A DNA stretch of 64,000 nt from Angiostrongylus vasorum (Eukaryota; Nematoda; Chromadorea; Rhabditida; Metastrongylidae). Each line of letters begins with the position of its first letter. Position 1 is the stretch's first letter. Shown in pieces: positions 44,213 to 56,057 of this stretch. A program made the translations under genes and the position numbers. The notes beneath the pieces are model-generated. The model worked only from the letters and a program-made list of their open reading frames with translations, did not search any database and was not told the origin of the DNA. The stretch spans positions 1,513,501 through 1,577,500 of the forward strand of contig JADANN010000274.1 of NCBI GenBank assembly GCA_018806985.1, read 5' to 3'.

Positions 44213-46234
44213 GCGGTATAGAAAGCGCTCAGCTTTGTTCTTTTTCGACTCTCCTTTTGGTTACCTGAAGTGATCTCCAGTAGGCAGAGAATAGAAGCAT
44301 AGCATGTAGAGTGGAGTTTGTGTTTTGAAATGGTATGCAATTCAAGGTCTGGAAAGAAGAAACCTGCGCTCGTTTTCACATCACTTACCACTTATGTGAC
44401 GACGTTCAGTTCTTCGCGACAATTACCGAAAATTCTGTGGAAGATAAAGCGGTCACTGTTTCCTCCTAAGAAAAAATGGAGATCATATCATGGCGAAGTG
44501 TTAGTAATAATATTCTGAGCCATAAGGGTACACCTAATATCAAGCTATCTTATTAGTGACGTCCTATCTGTGTTGGTATCTGCGTAACACAAATCTGCCC
44601 TTCACTTTGGCGCCACATCTGCCCTGGCGTCAGCTACACAATTATGTAGTCGCCCTTACATTTCACCTCATACTACTGGCAGTGTTCAGCTTTTTTCCAA
44701 ATTGCTTCTCTAAGGTAAATTCCATAGGTGGTTCCGTAGGGCTTCTTATACTGCGGTGGTCGCTAACTGAATACTATGTATTTGTTCATTTGCCGTCCAT
44801 GACACTGCTGTACACATCGTGTCTTTTGTCTGAAAGATATTCCGAGTTCACTCTGTTGTAAAAGAAAGAAGCATCCTCTGTTCGTACAACTTCAACACCT
44901 TCACACATCTGTTGAAGCGACTAACTCACAAGAACATCTTGTCGTTGTTACCACGAATTACACTGAATGAACCCTTGCTACTGCTAAGGCGCCAATGTCT
45001 AAAGTTCAACGATTTTATTGAAGAAGTGAATAAGATGACTAGTTTCTCCTAGTTTCTTCAATACTTTTGCTTTCTTTTTGTTTTTCTATGCAGTTTTTTT
45101 TCTTTCAAATTAGACCTTATCTCATGTCTTTGCGAACACTGTTGTCATTAGTTAGGTAGAGATGGTACTAAAGAGCACTTAGCGGTGTTTATCCGTTTCA
45201 GCACAAACTGGGATAAGAACGAATTGATAGGTCATTATCTTTGTTTAAGTGAGATTCTTTCTAATTTGGTCTCAATAAGGCAATACTTTCTCCCTCTTGC
45301 CCGCTTCTATTTACTTGAAAACTTCCGTTTCCATGAAGTACCATGGCCCTCAGCGGAATTTGTAACACAGACTGATTGAGGTTTATGTGTTTGGTATTTC
45401 AGAAAAGTGGAGATGGTGGCACTGTCAACCGTTTGTTTTCAATTCAATGTTTTATTGTATAGGGTATAAAAGAAAACGATGTCCACAAGCTGCTTGACAG
45501 CACGAATTCCACGAATTCAATCTTAAGGCTTGTTATTAGTGAAATGCTTTGTAGTATCACTAGCAGTTTGATTTCAGGTGTTTGAAAGATATTGAACATA
45601 GGAGAGGACGGAAGTACATCCATCTTGTGTTGGGCATTAGAAGGAAGTTGACCTAGAGAGGCGAGAGAAAGTTGTACCCTCATTTCACCGTCATTTCAGG
45701 AACAGCAAAAGCAAAGCATCAAAGCGGTGGAGCGAGTAACCTTGTTGTTGCAGTTGGCAAGATTTTGACAGCTCTTATGAGTGTTTTTCCCCTGTAACTT
45801 CCTTGATGACTTCTTTGCATTAATCTATGGACTTTTGCCAAAGTGCTGAATAAGGCCATCATATCCTTTGTCAGTCCACTGATAACGTTATCTTTTCTTG
45901 AATCTACATGTCCTCGCAGGTAGAGGGGTTATTGATCGTTTATTTTTTCTTATATTTTCTGTTGGCACATGTTTTCGGTGATGATAATACGGAAATGAAG
46001 GCGATGATATAACACTAATTTAACATCGACAAAGACGCTCAGTTTTTGGCCGTGCACTTGAGCCAGAGTTCTCTTGCAGTCCCCGAAGAAAATGCCCGTG
46101 CAGTTTTGGTTCAGTGTTTGCTTTATGGTTCGATTTCTTCTTCTGCGTTGATAATCAATATGCTTTCCACATCCAGACGTCTCCTCTGTGTTGTTCTGTG
46201 TATCTTTTGGTATTATCGAACATGTTCAACTCCC

Positions 46235-46735
46235 ATATAAGAGGTAAAGCTTTTGGCACTGCTCATTCCCTGTAAGATGCGCTATGCATTGGACTTCCTG
46301 AACCATCGTTGGAGGTAAGTGGAGGCATAGGTTTGCTGTCATACGACTAAGGCTTGTGATTGTTGGCAGTGGCGAAGCCAACTTCTGGTTTGTTTCGTTA
46401 AAACCAAGAAATTCTCTCGATACTTGGATTTTTGTTATCTTATTATAAACAACTGACTTTGATTTCAGAATTTTTGGACGGCTATATGAAGCAATTTATG
46501 AGCCAATATGAGATCTAGTGGCTTCATGTGGTCTTGTTTAGAATGAGATATTTTGGTATACTGGAAATTTAATAGTGCTCTTGATTTCGGAGACGTGTTG
46601 CGCAGTGGCTAGGGTATTACGCAATACACACATGGTCTTCGATCACGCCGTTTCCAGTCATCTCCTACGATGCTTGCTGGAGTCGAGTGCATGACGCGTT
46701 CCCTAGGAATTTCCGATAACTTTGTCTTTTTGTCG
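46235..46735. mobile_element. Two degraded pieces of SINE family A
   Basis: 46235-46325 keeps the reversed SINE A end (AGAGGTAAAGCTTTTGGCAC, then ..TGCGCTATGCATTGGACTTC). 46590-46735 keeps a forward head (GTTGCGCAGTGGCTAGGG) joined to the end region, with the middle deleted. Confidence 0.5.
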
Positions 46736-47404
46736 TTTAATGTTAATTCAGCTCTTCCATTCATCTCTCACTCCCATCAGAAAACTTGGTTACTTTGGTA
46801 GACAGAATGCCTTAGCAGTATGGTGCAAAAAAATGTAGAAATAGGTGTATTCTGTTGCAACAGAATTTTTGTTTTATCCGGACATTCTCATGAATTTTAA
46901 AACCTCTGGAATTTTAGAGTGCTGCATAAATTTTGTCATGGGCTTAGCAACAAACTTCTTTATCATTCGTGTTTGAAACTTCCCAAAGTCTTAATCAACA
47001 AGTTCAAGCTATTTGCTCATTGATAAAACAAACTTATACGATTGAGTTTCCTATAAGGTTCTTACGGTATATACAGTCTTTCCAGTGTATTTTTTATTAA
47101 AATTTTTCGAAGTCAAAGTTTAATAGGATGGTAATAATAAATCTTTAACGACTTGTTATCGTTAGCGCAGCAGTCGCCAGCATTAACATCATGTGTGGAA
47201 GCCATCCTATGCTGGGAAAAATCTCCTTTGTCCAGTTATTCTACTAGAGGTGCGAGCTTTTGGAGACAAAAAGCTTCGAATAAAAACGTTGTTGAACTAA
47301 GCCTGGTGATCGGAGTATAGATTCGTACTTGGTTGCTGTACTTGACCTGCGTCCAAACATCTGTGACTATCAACTATTGCTGACTAGTAGCACTTAAAGG
47401 TGCA

Positions 47405-47870
47405 TTCTTAATATATCCACTCTTTATTTACTGCTTATTCTTTTTTCATTCCAGGGTATGATCTGAAATACAACCACAATGATGCTGAGATATTTGTAAA
47501 ACTCTGGATCGTTGGTGTCTCCGGTGGGGATCGAACCCACTATTACCCTTTACCGGAACTAACGTGTTCGTCACCACACCATGCAGTTAATAAAAAGTGG
47601 TTACATTGTAGTTTATACTACAGCCTTCAATTAACTGGATTCAATGCTGATTTGCACTCCCGAATCAATCCTGCTGACGGGTGATTGCTGATAGCACCTA
47701 TAAAACACGGTTGAGAGAAAGGCGAAACAAAGGACCCGCATGGTGCGGTGGTGAACACGTTAGCCCCCGAAAAGGATAATGGCGAGTTCGACTTCTACCG
47801 TTAACACTTGTGGCCCGGAGTTTTGCAATTACCTCAGCACCATTATAGATGCATTTTTAGTTTTTTGAAC
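47405..47870. mobile_element. Palindromic SINE family 3
   Basis: Left: linker (TTTATTTACTGCTTATTCTT) then reversed head from GATGCTGAGATATTTGTAAA with GGTGGGGATCGAACCCACTA, a good inverse B box. Right: forward head from AAAGGCGAAACAAAGGACCC (..ATGGTGCGGTGGTGAACACG..) to TTTTGCAATTACCTCAGCAC. The spacer of about 110 bases carries the family tail in inverse orientation. Confidence 0.75.
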
Positions 47871-48127
47871 ATTTCTTCCACATTGCTTTGTTGAATTGAT
47901 CACTTCTTAGTCATACTGAGTTCTAAAAGGTCATTTACATTAGTTTTTGTGTGATAAGTTAAATGGATAAAATATTTCCTTCAACTAGGTGCTTTTGGAT
48001 TAAATATCCTACTCATTTTCCGAATACTCTATTCAGAGAGATTATATAGATTTTTCTTGAGATTACATTATTCTTCTGTAGTGAAGTGTTTAAGAGTTCA
48101 CAGTGCATTAAGGCTTTTTTTTCAGTA

Positions 48128-50746
48128 ATGGGAAAGAGTCGGAATAAAAACAAAGATAAGGAAACATATACAGGGCCTACCAGAAAAGGAAGAGGTTGGG
48201 TTTAATACTGTTTTAAGTTGATAGACTTGCTATACACAAGCTTAAAATGTGAGGTTTGAATATAAAACTCTCAAAGTTTTCAGGACGTGACGAAAGTGAT
48301 AGTGAGGAATCATGTTGTTCACATATTACCTTTGATGAAGATATGAGAAGTGTGCAAGGTGAGTCTGTATGTTTGACATCGAGACAAAGGAAACCATACA
48401 CGCTACATATTGCTCCGTATGCATTGGTAGTTTTACTTACTTGGATACTTGCATGGTCTTGGATGGTCCGTCTTCACTGATTATGCGGGCTCCATCATAA
48501 TTTCCATTCTCTGGAGATTTTCTAGTTTAGCTATTGTGGTTCCTTGGAGTCCCAAGGACGCCCTGGCCAGAGTCTGTCCCCGGTCGTCAGCACCACAGGC
48601 AATCGTCCGCTTTGTGGAGATAGATTTGCCACCATGCGACTAGTTTCATATCAAGACGGTGGTGGACTCTGGTATTGGTATTAGTTTACCATTAACTAGG
48701 CTTCCTAGTGGAAACGCGCGACTCCTCACTTTGGGAGGCACTGCTAGAGTGTGAACCCCGGTATACATCGCAGGCCCGACACCCAAGAATACTTCCCAGC
48801 GACGATGAGGCGGTGAATCTTTGGGAAAAGAGTTGCTAATTTTGAGATTGGCAGCTTACTTAAGTCGTCTTGTGATTACTGTTCTGCCGTCTTTGTATGT
48901 TTTGTTTCTTGCTTCAAAAGTGCTGATAGGATCAGTTATGTATAAAATTAAAAACTGATGTGCAGTTTGAGCTTCTGTCAAATAAATAATTTCTCATTAA
49001 GGTGACCTCGCTGAAGATGTTGACTCTCTCAGCTTTTTGGATACGCTCGCCGAACACGTTGAAAACGCTAGTCATAAGAAGCACGTTTTTTCTTGTTCTT
49101 TATCGCTGACGGACAATGAGATTTCGTAATTGGTAATCCGCTAATTTTACAGTATCTCTATACGAATGGCGGCCCTGCGTCATCTTCAGCTGGCGATGTG
49201 TTCACAATACATTCCGGACTTCGTTACCAAATGGCGGTCAACCCTTATTGACATTATTGTGAAGAATTTAAAGAAGACTGATGAAGAAGTGGCCATTTCA
49301 GCGGTGCTCCTTGCGCTTGCATCTTTACAAATCGGTTCTTAGTTTGCTAGCAGTAGTACGTTAAAATCAGATATGAAAGTGTTAGCCAATCTAATTAAGG
49401 TGATGGAATGGGTTCCGATGTGGAGGACTGTTTGGCCATTCTTCGTACATATGTGACAGATCACTCGAAAACAGAGCAATTGCGCGCTCTTTGTTCGTTT
49501 TCTATTGCAATTACTAGTCATGTTGCATGCACAAACGATGAGTCCATATCGGCCAGCACCAAGGCATGTTTTATATCAGCTCCTTTTTGAGGGGTTTCCT
49601 TAGAAATTCCCTGTTAATAAGTTAGATTTAGGCGTTACGATCTGTATGGGTAGGTACAAAGCTGAGTTCCCAGGGAACAAAACTGTTCACAGCTTCCTTG
49701 GCATGCTGGACATTATTGTTACAGGTATTCTTGGTGAATGACTCAACTTAAAATATATGATCCTGACTTATTAAAGCCTAGTAAACTGCACTAATTTCTG
49801 AGTGATTGCATCAACGCTAGTATCTACCATGAAGATTTCCATAACATGGTGTGAACAAGAAGATTAAGATTTGGCTGGAGCGTGGTCAAATGTATGTAAC
49901 AAGAAACTCTTCTGTGTAGATCGTTCAGGACGTCTAAACCGAGTACCACTGAACCACACCGAATTTCTAGGATGCCGATAGTTCTTCACTGGATGTCGCG
50001 TTCGGCGACTTCTCCAAGCTAGCTTCTTTCCTGGAAGCTGACCAACTTGATATAAGAGTCGCCACTGGAGAAGCGCTGGCTTTTCTCTACGAAATTAGAT
50101 CCGAATATCGTCCTAATTTCCGGGTTTCAAATCACCAACAAATTGTAGAGGTGCGATACTTTACTACAGTTATTCCCTAATGAAATAGCTGTGTTCTATT
50201 TGAGTTTGGATAGAGATGTCGCAGTGAACTCCTAGACATTCTTACTCCATTCTTTCTATTGTGAATCATCTTTCCAACTTTCCAGCAGCTGAGCGCTCTG
50301 TGTAATGATAGTTCCAAGGGCAAGACGAAAAAGGATAGGCGTATACAGCGGTTTACCTTCAGGTATTTTTGACCAGTGAACTTCATTGCAAACAGGTATT
50401 CAGGTGTCGCTGAGAAGAGTGAACATTCAGACAGATCTACTCAACCATAGTGGATAAGGAGACTCCATCACTGACTATCAAATTCAATAGAGAATCAGTA
50501 GTCCTGGATTCATGTTCATCCAAATTGCTCTATGACATCTGTTGCGAGCTTTTTCACGGTGGTATGATGAGACAGCTCCAATACAATGAATTAGTCCGAG
50601 ATCTATTCGGTCTGGGATCCGTTCAAACAGTTGAGCAACACGAGAGAGTAAATAAATTTGCAAAGATGGCAGCACATGATGCAGCATCCAAATTTCGGAA
50701 TAGGATACGTGGAAAGCAAAGGGATAAGCGGAATGTTGTAATATAA
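48128..50746 (+). CDS. IFRD1: IFRD-family (interferon-related developmental regulator) protein
   Basis: IFRD1/2 proteins are nuclear co-regulators built of alpha-helical repeats, reported to work with histone deacetylases. Nine exons: 48128-48194, 48284-48358, 49002-49080, 49153-49334, 49400-49563, 49632-49724, 49971-50150, 50286-50362, 50431-50746. They join in phase to give 410 residues. Family marks: AALRHLQLAMCSQYIPDFV with KNLKKTDEEVAISAVLLALA; FLEADQLDIRVATGEALAF; NDSSKGKTKKDRRIQRFTFR, matching the human DSSKYRAKKDRRKQR block; and the C-terminal NELVRDLFGLG with a basic RGKQRDKRN tail. The N-terminus (MGKSRNKNKDKETYTG) is basic as in relatives. Introns 3 and 5 need GC donors (AAGAA|GCACG, ACCAAG|GCATG). 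Intron 2 contains a family C repeat. The gene is convergent with CTU1, 469 bases between stops. Confidence 0.92.
48430..48828 (-). repeat. Family C repeat in IFRD intron 2
   Basis: The + strand starts TTTTACTTACTTGGATACTTG and ends GATGAGGCGGTGAATCTTTG. Confidence 0.8.
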
Positions 50747-51215
50747 TGAGACTACTCATACCTCAGTGTACACATATCCTAACGTTTCCTCATTTCTCAA
50801 AGCTTTTCGATCGTTAGTGAACTTGGGTTTTCTCAGCTCATCTTTTAAAACGTCTAACCCACCTATTAACTTCTGGGGTACGACTTTTAGTCGGCTTACT
50901 AACAAAAAGTAGAAAATACCTAGCAGAATAGGAAGTGCTTCTAATTTTTCTTTTCAAAGAATATTGTCTACTAGTGACGATATCAAGAAGTATTAAATAG
51001 ATGGAGATATATGGAACTCATGATATTATACCTAACAGCCACAGCACTCAGCTGTACTCACGTGATTCCGTTCTTATGTGTCAAATTCACACACAGCTGT
51101 GTTCAGTCCACATACAGCTGTAGGTTTATTTCCAGAACTTTGATACTCTGTCGCCGATAACATTAACGAACAACAATCAGCAATAACAACGTCCCAGCAA
51201 CCTAGTTGAAACCGA
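50747..51215. other. Short convergent intergenic region
   Basis: Separates the stops of IFRD (+) and CTU1 (-). It holds both 3' ends; no other feature is seen. Confidence 0.5.
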
Positions 51216-54200
51216 TTAAAATGAAGTTCCTGGATTCTGCTCGCAGTCACATGAAGCAGTGCCGCAACCTTGAGCCTTTTCAGCACTCTGCGCTTGTTCA
51301 TCATCAACAACAGCAACTTTTTTAGGCTTTCGTTTGATTCCCAAACCAGCACAGTCGGTGTTTAAACCTTCCAAAAGCAAACACGCCTTGCAAAGTGATT
51401 TACTACTAATGTAACCACACCTTGTACAGTTGGTGAGTTTTGGCATAACCACTTCTTTTCTCACAATAATATTTTCACCCGACTCAATTAATGCCAAGAT
51501 CGTCTGTGGTCGTATGCGCTCTAGCTCCTTCACATATGTCCTAGAATAATGAAACTCTTTAAAAGGTTTTATTGTAAACGATAACAATAGATACTCTAGT
51601 TGTTCTAATTGTACCTTGAGTACGCACGGTAGGAGTCAGGCGCATATTTACACTCAGTGTAGAAATAGTCCAATTTGTTCAGGCGAGCGTACATAACTAT
51701 ATCCTTTTCGAAGCAGTACTAGATAGAGAAGATTAGTAACTAATTGTAATCTGAGAAATACAAAGAAAAGAAAAGGAAACTACACATAGCACTCGAGTTG
51801 TAATGTGGTTTGATTTTCTCACAGTTCTTGTAATTTTTCAGAAATGATATATACTATCTGGGAGGCACTTCTGTGCGTGTACTTGAAGGTTATTACACCT
51901 ATGCGTGGTCTACATGTTATGTTAAGGAATATGAGAAAAACGAATTTCAAGAACAACTAGCCTTTAGTGGTTTTGCGCGTGGAAGTTCGCCTTCTTCGCC
52001 GGTAATGATACTGGTACACCGCTGAAGTCTAGGAACATCACCTCGGAGGACATTCATCAACACGGTCTCCGCCATATCATCCGCGTTATGGCCAGTTAAT
52101 AATTTGGTCGCACCCAGTTTATACGCACCTCGATCCAGAGCTTGTCGTCGGAATACGCCGCAAAATGTACAGTTATTTTTCTTTCCAATTTTGGCAACTA
52201 TCTCGTCCATAGTCCAACCATAGAGATCCTTGTAAGTAAAAATTGTCAACGGCATGGAATAGTCCACATGATTTCGCTCAACAGCCTGCAGAAATAAACT
52301 GTTGGAAGAACTGCGGAGGTTTTATAATATCAAAATTAAGAATGAAGCCGAGGTTAGCAAAATAATCAAATTTAAGGGAATTCCTTAAGAGAGTCGTCAC
52401 GATAGCCTTTGATTCCTTCATCAATTGACAACAGTATTAAATCTAGTCCATAATCATACCGCTCATTAAGTGTCTTCATCACATAAGCCAATACGGTAGA
52501 ATCCTTCCCACCAGATGCTCCAATTGCAACACGTTCTCCACGATTAAATAAATTCGTAGAAACGATAGTATTATGAACATCCTAGAAGACAATCCAGATT
52601 TAAATTTTCTAGATACATTTCGATAGATAGATTTAGACACAGTTCGATATTACTTGATGTTAACTGGGAAGGTTATGCACAAATTGGACGACTTGCTTCC
52701 ACTATATGGTCGAAAATATTTCTGCTTTTCAACTTAGACAAGCATCTTTGTATTTAGCGAATCTTAAAACTGCAAATAAATAGCAGAATCAAGTGATGCT
52801 TTCAGTAACACTATCTGTTTTACGATGACATTCAGATTTTTAGAGACCGTGGGATATTTTCCCGACTTTTGTCATTGAGGGTGGTATTTTGAATAGCAAA
52901 GGGAATGAATATCCATCTCCACAACGACCACCTGTAGATCATCGACTCAGATCAATGTCTTTGAAGAGGACGAAGATGTCGAGAAGTTGGGCGAATGGAC
53001 ATTTCATACCAAGCTCGATGATCCAAAGATGCACTGATCATTTATGCTGAAGTTAATAAAACTTAGTTTCCAGAGAAGAACAAGCAGAATTTCTTCGATT
53101 AGACTAGATGGTGTTCCCAAGTACATTGTTAGTGTTTACTATCGAGCTTCCATTTAAAATAAAAAGTAGTGCAACGCTTCTCCCAGCGGTTTACCGCCTT
53201 ATCGTGGTTGGGTTGTTCCTGCGTCTCGTGCTGCGTCGTACAGCAGGGGGAATTCATCCCCATAGCATGGCCTCGCAAGCTGAAAAAGTAGCCCGGCATT
53301 TCCATTAGGAAGCCGAGCTGAGAGTAAGCCAATAGCAAGATCTGTCACCGTCCTGGTACCAAACTAGTCGCATGGTGGCAAATCTCCCGCTCATCCACAA
53401 CGGCGGCGACTGCCTGTGGTGGTGACGACCTGGGGCAAACTTTGACTAGGCTAACTTCGGAGCTCCAGGGAACCACAACGGCTAAACAAGCAAAACTCCG
53501 ACAAAGTGGAAACAATGCTGAGACCCAAACAACTGGTGAGGATGGGCCATCGAAGTTTCGAAGTAATACCGCAACGCTAGGCCGGTCCGTGTTGGGTTGT
53601 GAGCAAGTCTGCAAACGTACCTGGTCTCGAAAATCAAATAATCTTAACGAGATTCGTTCGAGTAATCGAAGGTTAAGGGACCCACAGTTATAAACGGGAT
53701 AGATACAACTGGGTATTTTAAGAGTTGCTTCGTCAGTTTCACTACTCTAAATATAAACCACCTTTCAAAGCAACGAATATGTAGTTCTAACCAATACATT
53801 ACGCAGAACATCTTTTCCAGATCACTCACGATGGGTTTTAGAGTGCTTCCAACTTAATTCTTGGTAGACTCGTCCTTTGAGGCAACACCAACAACCAATT
53901 TCAAGTAGGATTTTATTTTGAGTAAGAACTATTTCTATATGCACGTTTTATCATCTGAACAATTCTTGTCGGAGGGTCTACCACCGTTTTAAATCCACGT
54001 TTACGTAGTTGCTCCACTCGTATCCAAATTTAGCCAAAATTCTATAAAGTATGGTCTATGAAACACTTCGAAGTTTGTTAACGGAAAAGTTGGTATTGCT
54101 GGCAATATGGAGACATATCCTCCCAACGGGTTACGGCCTCATCGTGGCTGGGAGGTGTTCCTGGGTGTCAGGCTGCGATGTACAGCGTGGTGATTCATCC

Positions 54201-54884
54201 CACCAGCAGGGTCTACTAAGCAGAGAAAGAGTCCGGCTTTTCCACAAGGAAGCCTAACTAAAAGCAAACTAATACCAGGATCCACCACTGTCCTGGTATC
54301 AAACTAGTCGCATGGTGGCCAATCTCCCTCTGATCCACAAGGGCGGCGACTGCCTGTACTGGTGATGACCTGGGGCAAATTTTGGCTAGGCTGACCTCGG
54401 GACTCAAGGGACCGCAATGGCTAAGCCAGCAAAACTCCGAGGGAGTGGAAATTGTGCTGGGGCCTGCACAACCAGTAACGATAAGTACAGAGACCCATAT
54501 AGTGCGAAAATTGTACAGATTAACTCAAATTCCGCTCGTTCAAATATTGCTAACAGATTAAGAAATCAAGGAATCAGAAACGAATCTTTTCTCGCCCATA
54601 AATGAAACTCACATTTCAACAAAGGGGACCATATATGGTCACATACTGATCAAACTCCCTTAACAAATACTGCATAATTCTCCCAACCACTTTATATGCT
54701 GAGGTTTTAAACAGTCAGAGACTTTCGCACTTCGCAAAGAAGACTGAGAATTGCTGATAAAATTCAGAAATACCTGTTCGAAACGTTCCGTAAAGCAAGC
54801 AGCACAAAGAGCCGTCTCATCAGCCGTCCTCCTTACGATTGCATTCTTTGAGCAACCACTGGAACTGCATTTCAGACAAGGCAT
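51216..54884 (-). CDS. CTU1: CTU1/NCS6 cytosolic tRNA 2-thiolation protein
   Basis: CTU1 (NCS6; tut-1 in C. elegans), with CTU2, thiolates the wobble uridine (U34) of Lys, Glu and Gln tRNAs in the cytosol using sulfur from URM1. Five exons: 54884-54774 ([24 protein letters not shown]), 52581-52384, 52285-51962, 51718-51615, 51540-51216; 353 residues (human 348). The ATP-pyrophosphatase loop reads [16 protein letters not shown]. Catalytic-region motifs are [18 protein letters not shown] and [20 protein letters not shown]. Zinc-binding Cys pairs are [16 protein letters not shown] and the N-terminal CxxC sets. The ATG is three bases after an acceptor (ATTATTTTAG). The intron after exon 3 needs a GC donor (CTAAAG|GCTAGT). 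The intron after exon 2 would need a GA donor (CTTAAG|GAATTC), otherwise the frame stops at TAA. Intron 1 (2.2 kb) holds two family C repeats. Confidence 0.94.
53178..53568 (+). repeat. Family C repeat in CTU1 intron 1
   Basis: Runs from CTCCCAGCGGTTTACCGCCT to GGGCCATCGAAGTTTCGAAG. Confidence 0.8.
54114..54482 (+). repeat. Family C repeat in CTU1 intron 1
   Basis: Runs from ATCCTCCCAACGGGTTACGG to GGGGCCTGCACAACCAGTAA. Same orientation as the copy 0.55 kb to the left. Confidence 0.8.
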
Positions 54885-54887
54885 GCA

Positions 54888-54900
54888 CTAAAATAATGCA
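54888..54900 (-). promoter_or_regulatory. Likely trans-splice acceptor of CTU1
   Basis: GTGCATTATTTTAG on the minus strand ends three bases before the CTU1 ATG. Confidence 0.55.
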
Positions 54901-56057
54901 CGGTATTAAAGGAATTCTTTAAACTGGAGTAGTAGTGAGCGATAAAAGCATTTGGATAAACTGAGCCACTGAGCACAGGTTCAACGAATGATCACAGCAC
55001 TTAGTATTAATACATACACGACGATGTGTCCCAATACTTAAACGGGCTCTTTCGACACAATTATCAGTTAATCTTTCCGAGTGGCTTTTTCAGATCAGTT
55101 CAGGAAACCGAAGCGGTCTTCCTCAGAGCTTGGAAAACATTTTGTGAGGCAATATGAGTCATCTATTATTCGTACAACCTCTGAATGCGATCAAATAAAT
55201 CAACAAAGCATTGCAGATGGTGTTGATGCAGCTTAGCGCCTTCCAGTCACAAACCATTGCATAAGAGGAACAATATAGAAGAGATTAAGTACTTGATAAG
55301 GTTAAGAACGCTTTAAAGCAATCAAATCATGTTTTATGAAGTGATGAAGTACAACAGCTTGTCAAGTCCTTACAAGGAGTACAACGGTGTACAGTACGGA
55401 TTAGTTTTGACATAGAACAACATACGAAATGATGTAAAAGTGCACTAGGAAATCTTCATTATGTAAAGTTTTAGTACAAAATCTGAAAACTGGCTGACGA
55501 CAATTTAGAAATGACAGTAAGAAACATAGCAAAATTCGAGAAAAGCAAGTTTTGTACTTTAGTACGGATACGAGAACAGTTAGTGGTAACGGAAGTAAAG
55601 GGCCAGGCCAAAAAGCACTCTTTGCAGTAACAGAGGATTTTGCGGAACATTTAGTAAACATCAGTGCTGGATGAAAGTCTATGAATCCGACAAAATTCAT
55701 GACCCCTATAACAAACTGGTTGTTGGCTCTGTAATAGACAAGAAATAACCAGTAGGGGCGAACAGTAGAGTGAAATACGATCCCGAATACAGAACGAAGT
55801 CATGAGAATAAGCAGGATCACTCGTCTACTCAGGAATATTAGTATCGCTTTGTGCTCAGGCATTCCAATCCGTGACAGTGATCTCCCAGTTAACTCAGAA
55901 TAGCGAGAAAATACGAATAAAGGAATATTGCAGAGTGGCACAAATTCAAGTAGCGAATATAATCTAGTTCAGTATGTCTAGAATGATTTGACATCCACAA
56001 ATGATAACGTCAAACTTGAAGAAAAATTCCTCCACAGAAGTAAGCTAGATAGTACAA
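54901..56057. other. Intergenic region between RBM15-like gene and CTU1
   Basis: Both neighbours are on the minus strand. No exon recognised. It must contain the 3' untranslated region of the RBM15-like gene and any promoter of CTU1. Confidence 0.4.

Larger units (their letters stand above)
40740..47400. other. Repeat-rich stretch without an identified gene
   Basis: Apart from the family C and SINE pieces listed separately, I find no exon with family resemblance. Two unassigned open frames are noted: 43530-43775 (+, listed) and about 43345-43169 (-), the latter Ala- and Arg-rich (ATHQTPDAAKAERTGMRNAA). The first exon of the SPT small subunit may lie at the left end. Confidence 0.4.
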
